Positions 4,656-10,855 of a stretch of DNA of 12,472 nucleotides are shown piece after piece. Each line of letters starts with the position of its first letter. Positions within the stretch are counted from its first letter, which is position 1. Made by a program: the position numbers and the translations under genes. Below the pieces are notes generated by a model. It saw only the letters and a list, made by a program, of their open reading frames with translations. It had not been told where the DNA came from and ran no database searches. Source of the stretch: MWDT01 sp035506315. Lineage in GTDB: Bacteria; Verrucomicrobiota; Verrucomicrobiia; Opitutales; Opitutaceae. Where the stretch lies: positions 1-12,472 of the forward strand of contig DATJPQ010000113.1 of the NCBI GenBank assembly GCA_035506315.1, given 5' to 3'.

Positions 4656-6947
4656 CTAGAGCGACTTCAGTATAGCGTTGAACGTTCGACTCGGCCGCAG
4701 GGCGGCGGATGCCAGCTCGTCGTTGGGGCGATAATAACCGCCGATGTCCACGGGACTCCCCTGTACGCTGAGCAGCTCGTGCGCGATCTGCGTTTCGCTC
4801 GCGGTGAGGGCAGTGGCGATCCCAGTAAAGGCGCGTTTGAGTTCGTTGTCCCTCGTCTGCGCGGCGAGGGCCTGGGCCCAATACAACGCGAGGTAGAAAT
4901 GGCTGCCGCGATTGTCGGTGGTGCCAAGCTTGCGGCCGGGAGACCGGTCGTTCTCCAAAAACTTCCCGGTGGCTTCGTCGAGCGTGTCGGCGAGGACTTT
5001 GGCCTTCGGGTTCTTGAACGTCTCGCCGAGGTGTTCCAGCGATGCGGCCAGGGCGAAGAATTCGCCGAGGCTGTCCCAGCGCAGGTAGTTCTCCTGCAAA
5101 AATTGCTCGACGTGCTTCGGCGCGGAGCCACCGGCACCGGTTTCGAAGAGGCCGCCGCCATTCATCAGCGGCACGATGGAAAGCATCTTCGCGCTGGTGC
5201 CGACTTCCAGGATCGGGAAGAGGTCGGTGAGGTAGTCGCGGAGGACGTTGCCGGTGACGGATATCGTGTCCTGCCCGGCCTTCAGGCGCTTGAGCGTGGC
5301 GAGACAGGCTTCGGCCGGCGGGAGGATTTTGATGTCGAGTCCCTTGGTCTCTTGCTGCGCGAGGTACTTCTCGACCTTGGCGATGATCTGGGCGTCGTGG
5401 GCGCGCCTGGCGTCGAGCCAGAAAATGGCGGGTGTGTTCGAGAGACGGGCGCGTTTGACGGCAAGTTTCACCCAGTCCCGCACCGCGGCGTCCTTGGTCT
5501 GGCAGGCCCGCCAGATGTCGCCCGCTTCCACTTCGTGGGAGAGCAAAACAACAGGTTCCGAGTTCCGAGTTCCGGGTTCCGAGTTCGGATTCCCGGATTT
5601 CGAATTCGGAGTTCCGGGTTCCGGAATGGAGACTACCCGGATGGTGCCTTTTGCTGGGACCTGAAACGTTTTGTTGTGCGAACCGTATTCCTCGGCGGCC
5701 TGGGCCATGAGGCCGACGTTGGGCACGGAACCCATCGTCTTCGGATCGAAGGCGCCGTGCTGCTTGCAGAACTCGATCGTCGTGGCGTAGACGCCGGCGT
5801 AGCAGCTGTCGGGGATGACACAGAGGGTGTCCTGCAACTGGCCCGCGACATTGTACATTTTTCCACCGACGCGGATCATGGCCGGCATGGAGGCGTCGAC
5901 GATCACGTCGCTCGGGACGTGGAGATTGGTGATGCCTTTTTCCGAGTTGACCATCGCGACGGCGGGGCGGGAGGCAAAGACGGTCTTGATGTCGGCCTCG
6001 ATCGCGGCGCGCTGGTCGGCGGGAAGTTCCTGGATTTTCTCCACGAGGTCGCCGAAGCCGTTTTTCAGGTCGACGCCGAGCGCAGCGAAGGTGGCGGCGT
6101 GCTTGGCGAAGAGGTCCTTCAGGAAGACGCGGACCGCGAGGCCGAACATGATGGGGTCGGAAACCTTCATCATCGTGGCCTTGAGATGGAGCGAGAAAAG
6201 GACGCCGTCTTGCTTGGCCTTCGCCATCTGCTGGGCATAGAACGCGCCGAGGGCCCTCTTGCTCATGAACGTCGCGTCGAATATTTCGCCGGCCTTAAGC
6301 GAGAGTTTATCCTTCAGGACCACCACCGATCCGTCGGTTTCGACCAATTCAATGCGCACCGTGGCAGGGGCTGTGACTGTGAACGACTTTTCGTTGGAGA
6401 AGAAATCGTCATGGCCCATGGTGGCGACGGAGGTCTTCGACGTGGGCACCCAGGCGCCCATGGAGTGCGGATGCTGGCGGGCGTAGTCCTTGACGGCCTT
6501 CGGCGCGCGGCGGTCGGAGTTGCCCTCGCGGAGGACGGGATTGACGGCACTGCCCAGGACCTTCGCGTAACGGGCGCGGATGGCTTTTTCGGCATCGCTT
6601 TCAGGCTCGGCAGGGAAATCGGGCAGGGGATAGCCCTTGGTCTGGAGCTCGGCGATGGCCTCTTTCAACTGCGGCACGGACGCGCTGATATTGGGCAGTT
6701 TGATGATGTTGGCCTCGGGCTTGAGCGTCAGGGCGCCCAGCTCGGCCAGGGCATCGCCCACGCGTTGCCCCGGAGGAAGAAGATCCGAAAACGCGGCGAG
6801 AATGCGTCCGGCGAGGGAGATGTCCCGGCTTTCGACCGCGATGCCCGCGTGTTTGGTGAAAGCCTGGACGATCGGCAGGAGAGAATAGGTGGCCAGAGCG
6901 GGGGCTTCGTCGGTCTTGGTGTAGATAATGGTGGGAGCCGCGGGCAT
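4656..6947 (-). CDS. icd: NADP-dependent isocitrate dehydrogenase, monomeric (IDH-II) type
   Basis: Converts isocitrate to 2-oxoglutarate and CO2 with NADP+ in the cytoplasmic citric acid cycle. Seen: 763 residues with IDH-II blocks throughout: IIYTKTDEAPALATYSLLPI near the N-terminus, the substrate loop EGNSDRRAP (141-149), HDDFFSNEKS (179-188), MVNSEKGITNLHVPSDVIV (332-350) leading to the metal-ligand Asp about 351, VIPDSCYAG (377-385), VPNVGLMAQAAEEYGSH (408-424) and the NADP-side DNRGSHFYLALYWA (678-691). The ATG at 6947 is chosen because family similarity begins there. The open frame upstream runs through an 8-bp repeat. The family is usually about 740 residues; the excess is explained by a heptad-repeat insertion at residues 441-465. 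No Shine-Dalgarno is seen and the leader is pyrimidine-rich. All recognised catalytic blocks are intact, so the enzyme is probably active. Confidence 0.95.
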   Translation of the reverse strand: MPAAPTIIYTKTDEAPALATYSLLPIVQAFTKHAGIAVESRDISLAGRILAAFSDLLPPGQRVGDALAELGALTLKPEANIIKLPNISASVPQLKEAIAELQTKGYPLPDFPAEPESDAEKAIRARYAKVLGSAVNPVLREGNSDRRAPKAVKDYARQHPHSMGAWVPTSKTSVATMGHDDFFSNEKSFTVTAPATVRIELVETDGSVVVLKDKLSLKAGEIFDATFMSKRALGAFYAQQMAKAKQDGVLFSLHLKATMMKVSDPIMFGLAVRVFLKDLFAKHAATFAALGVDLKNGFGDLVEKIQELPADQRAAIEADIKTVFASRPAVAMVNSEKGITNLHVPSDVIVDASMPAMIRVGGKMYNVAGQLQDTLCVIPDSCYAGVYATTIEFCKQHGAFDPKTMGSVPNVGLMAQAAEEYGSHNKTFQVPAKGTIRVVSIPEPGTPNSKSGNPNSEPGTRNSEPVVLLSHEVEAGDIWRACQTKDAAVRDWVKLAVKRARLSNTPAIFWLDARRAHDAQIIAKVEKYLAQQETKGLDIKILPPAEACLATLKRLKAGQDTISVTGNVLRDYLTDLFPILEVGTSAKMLSIVPLMNGGGLFETGAGGSAPKHVEQFLQENYLRWDSLGEFFALAASLEHLGETFKNPKAKVLADTLDEATGKFLENDRSPGRKLGTTDNRGSHFYLALYWAQALAAQTRDNELKRAFTGIATALTASETQIAHELLSVQGSPVDIGGYYRPNDELASAALRPSRTFNAILKSL
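5556..5625 (-). repeat. In-frame array of ten 7-bp repeats inside icd
   Basis: On the plus strand the units are TTCCGAG twice, TTCCGGG, TTCCGAG, TTCGGAT, TCCCGGA, TTTCGAA, TTCGGAG, TTCCGGG, TTCCGGA. Read as icd it gives a 7-residue period: EPGTPNS, KSGNPNS, EPGTRNS, EP. It separates GTIRVVS from VVLLSHEVEAGDIWR, where other IDH-II proteins have only a short turn of about five residues (family knowledge from memory). The unit is the reverse complement of the intergenic heptad at 914-941 and 1009-1036. Confidence 0.9.
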
Positions 6948-6950
6948 GAT

Positions 6951-7035
6951 CGGAAGATGGGAAGACGGGCGGAAGACGGAGAGACGAGAAGACGAGGAGA
7001 TGGGAAGACTGCAGAGATAAGAAGACGGCGAGAGG
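6951..7035. repeat. Purine-rich 8-bp-period repeat abutting the icd start
   Basis: Degenerate octads such as TGGGAAGA, CGGAGAGA, CGAGAAGA, CGAGGAGA, TGGGAAGA, TAAGAAGA on the plus strand. It begins 4 bases from the icd ATG, so the icd leader mRNA is almost wholly C and U, with no GGAGG-like site. Confidence 0.75.
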
Positions 7036-7413
7036 TAAGGTAGCCACAAGGCCCGGTCAAAAGCAATTGGTGCCAAGGCCACGGTAGCATCGCGCTTCAT
7101 GTTGCGTGCCGCCTGCGGTGAGCGGAGCTAACAGCGCTTGAGCCGTGTCGGGCGTCCCCCGGAATGCAACCGTAGATTCCGAGGAGATCGCAGATTGCGG
7201 GTATTTGCCCGCGAATCACACGAAAGGGAGCTCAGGAGAAGAAGGTTAACCACGAATCGACACGAATGGAACGGACTTCTTCTTGTCGTATTCAAACCAT
7301 CGAGCGGTGCGTCCAAAGCATTCCCGGCAAATGTATTTCACTCTCCCGATATTCGTGTGCATTCGTGTCAATTCGTGGTTTCCGTCGGTATGATTCCGGT
7401 TTAGTCACCAACC
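7036..7413. other. Divergent spacer between icd and the small membrane protein
   Basis: This 378-base stretch holds no credible gene. It should contain the icd promoter (minus) and that of the small protein (plus), but no convincing -35/-10 pair was identified. Its clearest structure is the long inverted repeat of CACGAAT decamers at 7248-7380. Confidence 0.6.
7248..7380. repeat. Inverted repeat of CACGAAT decamers
   Basis: The left arm 7248-7268 (AACCACGAATCGACACGAAT plus G) and the reverse complement of the right arm 7360-7380 agree at 20 of 21 bases. The right side carries one more decamer (7350-7360). About 91 bases lie between the arms, so a large hairpin is possible in RNA or single-stranded DNA. 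Confidence 0.8.
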
Positions 7414-7614
7414 ATGAAACTACTCCTCATTCTCCTCTTGTGGGCGCTCCTCCTCGTTCTGTGCTGGCCGCTGGCGCTGCTGATATTGATTGCCTGGCCC
7501 TTTCTCTGGCTGCTCTCGATCCCGTTTCGGATTGTGGGGGTCGTGATGGGAGCCCTCCTGGCCCTGGTGAAGGCCCTGCTCTTCCTGCCCGCGCGCCTGC
7601 TCGGTCAGAAATAG
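7414..7614 (+). CDS. Small hydrophobic membrane protein, unknown function
   Basis: A 66-residue protein made almost wholly of Leu, Ala, Ile, Val and Trp. It has two probable membrane segments, about residues 2-36 (perhaps broken at the Pro near 19 and 29) and 37-58, and a basic end (PARLLGQK). The start MKLLLILLLWALLL has a Lys at position 2, consistent with inner-membrane insertion, Lys end in the cytoplasm. No ribosome site stands out before the ATG. The next gene, xylulokinase, follows 187 bases later on the same strand, too far to claim coupling. I recall similar Leu/Trp-rich short proteins in Opitutaceae but cannot name a family. A spurious hydrophobic frame is possible, though the clean composition and the stop at the right length favour a real gene. 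Confidence 0.6.
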   Translation: MKLLLILLLWALLLVLCWPLALLILIAWPFLWLLSIPFRIVGVVMGALLALVKALLFLPARLLGQK

Positions 7615-7801
7615 GGCTGGATTTTTGCAGGAGGCCGCAGGGCAGGCTGGGGCTGGGTTGAAACCCCCGAGTATGCATCTGCGTCGATGGCTGATTCGGT
7701 TGGGAGATCCAGGGGGCGAACTAGTCAAATGTTGCACTGGAATTTAATGCTCCGCGCTGGACATGAGTTGGGGGAGGCTTCTTCCTCCAAATTTACCACC
7801 C

Positions 7802-9319
7802 ATGAGCTTTTTCATTGGCATCGATTCCGGCACCCAGAGCACCAAAGCGGTCGTCCTCGACCTCGAACGCAAGAAAGTGATCGCCGAGGCGCGCGCCCCG
7901 CATCACCTCATCGAAGGCCTGCCCGTCGGGCACATGGAGCAGCATCCGCAGGAGTGGACGGCGGCGCTCGATCAGGTGATCGCCGCCGTCGTGGCCCAGG
8001 TTGACGCCAGCCGTGTGCGCGGCATCGGCGTATCCGGCCAGCAGCACGGTTTCGTGCCGCTCGACGAAAAGGGTGGGGTGATCCGCCCCGCCAAACTCTG
8101 GTGCGACACCAGCACGGTAAAGGAATGCGAACTGCTCACGCAGAAGCTCGGGGGCGCGAAAGCCGCGATCAAGCAGGCCGGCCTGCTCTTCCTGCCCGGT
8201 TTCACCGCGCCGAAAATTCTCTGGCTGAAGCGCCACGAGCCGCAGAACTACCGCCGCCTGCGCCACGTGCTCCTGCCGCACGACTACCTTAATTTTCATC
8301 TCACCGGCAACTACTTCATGGAGTATGGCGACGCCTCCGGCACCGCGCTCATGGATGTACGCCGGCTTGTCTGGTCGAAGGCCGCGGTCAATGCCATCGA
8401 TCCCCACCTGGCCGACTGGTTGCCAGAGATCTCCGGCTCGCACGAGATCGTCGGCACGCTGCGGCCCGAGCTCGCGCGGAAATACGGCCTCACGGGCGAA
8501 GTGATCGTCAGCGCCGGCGGCGGCGACAACATGATGGGCGCCATCGGCACGGGCAACGTCGCGCCCGGCGTCGTGACTGCGAGCTTCGGCACGAGCGGCA
8601 CGATCTACGCCTTTGCGAAGCAACCCGTGGTCGATCCGCAGGGCGAGATCGCCGCGTTCTGCTCCTCGACCGACGGCTGGCTGCCGCTGCTTTGCACGAT
8701 GAACGTCACCACGGTGACGGAACACTACCGCCGGTTGTTCGGCCTGGAGGCGCGGGCGTTCGACGATCTGGCCGCCACGGCCCCGGCGGGCGCGGGCGGC
8801 CTGGTGTTGCTGCCGTACCTCGAGGGCGAACGCACGCCCAACGTACCGCTCGGCTCCGGTGTTTTCCTCGGCATCAACGGCAAGAATGTGCAGCCCGCCT
8901 GCATCGCCCGGGCGGCGATGGAAGGCGTGACGATGGGCATGAATTACGGTCTGCGCCGTCTCGCCGCGCTCGGCGTGAAGGCGAAGGAAATCCGCGTGAC
9001 CGGGGGCGGCGCAAAGTCGCCCGTCTGGCGGCAGGTGATGGCCGATATTTTTGGGGTGCCGGTCGTGGCGATGGTCGAGGACGAAGGCGCGGCACTGGGC
9101 GGCGCGCTCCAGGCCGCATGGGCGCTGGCCGTGCGGGAAGACCGCAAGGCCAGGATCACCGATTTTACCGACGGGGTGGTCGCGCTCAACGAGGCGACCC
9201 GCTGCCAGCCGAACCGGGCCAACGTGGCGCGCTACCGCGAACTGCAGGCGTTGCAGGACCAGCTCAGTCTCGCGTTGCGCGACGTCTTCCCGGCGCAGCG
9301 CAAACTGGCGGGCGCGTAA
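7802..9319 (+). CDS. xylB: Xylulokinase (FGGY family)
   Basis: Phosphorylates D-xylulose with ATP to xylulose 5-phosphate, feeding the pentose phosphate pathway; cytoplasmic. Seen: 505 residues, the usual length. The N-terminal ATPase-fold phosphate loop is IGIDSGTQSTKAVVLD (5-20, Asp8), the sugar-binding GQQHGFVPLD is at 79-88 (xylulokinases usually have GQMHG), LPGFTAPKILWLKRHEP (131-147) is a xylulokinase hallmark, the catalytic Asp is expected at 242 in AGGGDNMMGAIGTG, then SFGTSGTIYAF, and the C-terminal nucleotide loop is RVTGGGAKSPVWRQVMADIFGVP. The ATG at 7802 is chosen over the in-frame ATG at 7763 because similarity begins there. No good ribosome site is seen. No xylA (xylose isomerase) is in the window. 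Another FGGY sugar kinase is possible but less likely. Confidence 0.9.
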   Translation: MSFFIGIDSGTQSTKAVVLDLERKKVIAEARAPHHLIEGLPVGHMEQHPQEWTAALDQVIAAVVAQVDASRVRGIGVSGQQHGFVPLDEKGGVIRPAKLWCDTSTVKECELLTQKLGGAKAAIKQAGLLFLPGFTAPKILWLKRHEPQNYRRLRHVLLPHDYLNFHLTGNYFMEYGDASGTALMDVRRLVWSKAAVNAIDPHLADWLPEISGSHEIVGTLRPELARKYGLTGEVIVSAGGGDNMMGAIGTGNVAPGVVTASFGTSGTIYAFAKQPVVDPQGEIAAFCSSTDGWLPLLCTMNVTTVTEHYRRLFGLEARAFDDLAATAPAGAGGLVLLPYLEGERTPNVPLGSGVFLGINGKNVQPACIARAAMEGVTMGMNYGLRRLAALGVKAKEIRVTGGGAKSPVWRQVMADIFGVPVVAMVEDEGAALGGALQAAWALAVREDRKARITDFTDGVVALNEATRCQPNRANVARYRELQALQDQLSLALRDVFPAQRKLAGA

Positions 9320-9348
9320 CCGCGAAATGGTGGGGCGCGGAGGGGGGT

Positions 9349-9413
9349 AACCACGAATGCACACGAATGGGCACGAATGGGTTCATTCGCGTTACTTCGC
9401 GTCATTCGTGGTT
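9349..9413. repeat. Nested inverted repeat of CACGAAT decamers after xylB
   Basis: Outer arms AACCACGAATG (9349-9359) and CATTCGTGGTT (9403-9413) are perfect inverses. An inner hairpin is CGAATG-GGTT-CATTCG (9374-9389). The left half is three decamers; the right half is the related GCGAAG/CGCGAATG form. It lies between the convergent xylB and the 328-residue protein gene, so it may end transcription from both sides. Confidence 0.75.
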
Positions 9414-9483
9414 CACTAAGCGTTCGATCAGCCTCGTTACCTCGGCTGCTACTTCTGACAACCAATTTCCCGTCTCAAGCAGC

Positions 9484-10470
9484 TCAGGGCTTGCTGGCGC
9501 CGGTATCGGGCTTGGTCGGCGCGGGCGCCGCCTTGGGCGCCGCGGCCGGTGCGGACGAATCCATGTACTCCACCACGGTTGGCTGGCCGATGTCGACCTG
9601 GCCATAGCGATTAATGTGGCGTTGCAGCGCTTCGGGGCCGGCCGTCTCGTGGCCGAAGAACGGTGCGGCCGTCGCGATGAGCGGCGGCAGGGTTTCCTTC
9701 ATGTTAACGCCGTACGAATTCACCGTCATATTGGTGCGCCAAAGCAGCGTGCGTTTTCTTTGTGCGACCGACGCATAGTCGTAGGCAGACGCGACCACGA
9801 AATAGATGTCTTCTTGAATCTGGTACATCAGGTATTCCGCCTTGACGTTCCCCTCGGTCAGACGGTGGACGGGATCGATCAGGTTGAAACTGGCGTCGGT
9901 GAAAGTTAGACCACTGAGCTGGCTGAGGGCGCGTTCCTCGTAGGCACGCCCGACCTGATTCGCGAAATAGGTGCCGCCGACCAAGGCCGCCCGCTCGAGC
10001 ATGTTTTGGACCGCCGCCTGGGGCGAAATTTCCTCCGTGTTCGGATCGAGCCGGCTGTGCATGCCCCAGGTGAAAACCACAAATACTGACGGGCGATGAG
10101 CGGTATCGGTGACCGGCAGATAGCCCTGACTGGCCAAGGCCTTTTTCATGACCCGCTCCAAATCCGCCACGGGCGGGGGATGCACCCCGGCGTAGGCCCC
10201 CCCGAACTCACGAAAACCACCCGGGTATGACACATAATACACGGGATGGTCCGGAGAGGCGGGCGCTACCAGCCGCCCGGCGTCGGTCACGGTCGTGAAC
10301 ACCGTCATGTCGATCTGTGGCTTCTTTTGAAAGGCCTTGGGCATGAGCGAAAATGAAAAGGCACCGTCGGAGTCACCTCTGATCTCGGGTGAAGCGTGCG
10401 CCTCGAAGGCATAAACTAGACCAAGTGCGAAGAGGGCGGGAAAAACGAGTCGCAGGTGTAACGTTTTCAT
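9484..10470 (-). CDS. Secreted protein of unknown function, 328 residues
   Basis: I do not recognise a family. Seen: a clear signal peptide (MKTLHLR, hydrophobic core, likely cleavage EAHA|S at about 26/27), then a mixed alpha/beta globular part with Tyr- and Gly-rich motifs (HPVYYVSYPGGFREFGGAYAG, residues about 75-95), PSVFVVFTWGMHSRLDP near 127-143 and an aromatic YLMYQIQEDIYFVVASAYDY stretch near 214-233. The C-terminal 30 residues are a low-complexity Ala/Pro/Lys/Thr tail (AAAPKAAPAPTKPDTGASKP). There is no lipobox Cys, so it is likely periplasmic or exported. No ribosome site is seen before the ATG at 10470. Base composition matches its neighbours, so there is no sign of recent transfer. 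Possibly a lineage-specific verrucomicrobial family. Confidence 0.8.
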   Translation of the reverse strand: MKTLHLRLVFPALFALGLVYAFEAHASPEIRGDSDGAFSFSLMPKAFQKKPQIDMTVFTTVTDAGRLVAPASPDHPVYYVSYPGGFREFGGAYAGVHPPPVADLERVMKKALASQGYLPVTDTAHRPSVFVVFTWGMHSRLDPNTEEISPQAAVQNMLERAALVGGTYFANQVGRAYEERALSQLSGLTFTDASFNLIDPVHRLTEGNVKAEYLMYQIQEDIYFVVASAYDYASVAQRKRTLLWRTNMTVNSYGVNMKETLPPLIATAAPFFGHETAGPEALQRHINRYGQVDIGQPTVVEYMDSSAPAAAPKAAPAPTKPDTGASKP

Positions 10471-10855
10471 GGTCGTGTGAAGTGACGATTATTAGTTAGG
10501 TGAAGTTTCTGGCACCTGCAAGGAACCGCGATCCGCCCGCGGTGGTATCTTCCAACAGCGCGCAAATGGACTGCGGATGCTGGCCGGTACGGTCGTTGAC
10601 GGAAGATTCGAGTGGCGGGTGCATGAGTGGAGAGCATTACAGGTTAGCTATCCGTGCGCCACAGCGGGGAGAATTTTCCAACCTGATGAAACGGAGATCA
10701 ATAAAATGATATTTCGCCGGTGCATACAACCGCAGGGTATCGGGCGCTGGTTGATCGCAACCAAAGTTGGACCGCAGCAAGGCGGTCGATTGGTGACTGG
10801 CAACAAATGCGTTCGCGACCGGATCCGTGTGCACAAACCCGGGCATGGGCTGGGC
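10471..10855. other. Spacer between GH2 gene and secreted protein
   Basis: Both flanking genes are on the minus strand. The spacer is less GC-rich around 10690-10720 (AATAAAATGATATTTC). Seen: a small perfect hairpin TGGTTG-ATCG-CAACCA at 10748-10763, about 93 bases past the GH2 stop, without a T-run, and a TAATAAT-like stretch at about 10489-10496 just before the next gene, which could be part of its promoter but has no matching -35. Short open frames here lack ribosome sites. No gene is supported. Confidence 0.5.

Noticed and set aside
4554..7043. 829-residue open frame on the plus strand opposite icd
   Set aside because: It is the antisense shadow of the well-supported icd gene in GC-rich DNA; its translation is low-complexity Gly/Arg/Glu-rich with no family motif.
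6948..7100. N-terminal extension of icd to 7100
   Set aside because: The added residues are Ser/Leu/Pro repeats encoded by the octad tract; IDH-II similarity begins at the ATG at 6947.
7655..7666. GGGTTGAAACCC as a terminator of the small membrane protein gene
   Set aside because: Only a 5-bp stem with a 2-base loop and no T-run; too weak to annotate.
7793..9364. 523-residue open frame on the minus strand opposite xylB
   Set aside because: Antisense shadow: the plus strand carries complete xylulokinase motifs and the minus product is His/Arg/Ala-rich without similarity.
8692..9909. 405-residue plus-strand frame overlapping the end of xylB and the start of the next gene
   Set aside because: It crosses two well-supported genes in the wrong frame and runs through the decamer repeat; the composition is Arg/Gly-rich.
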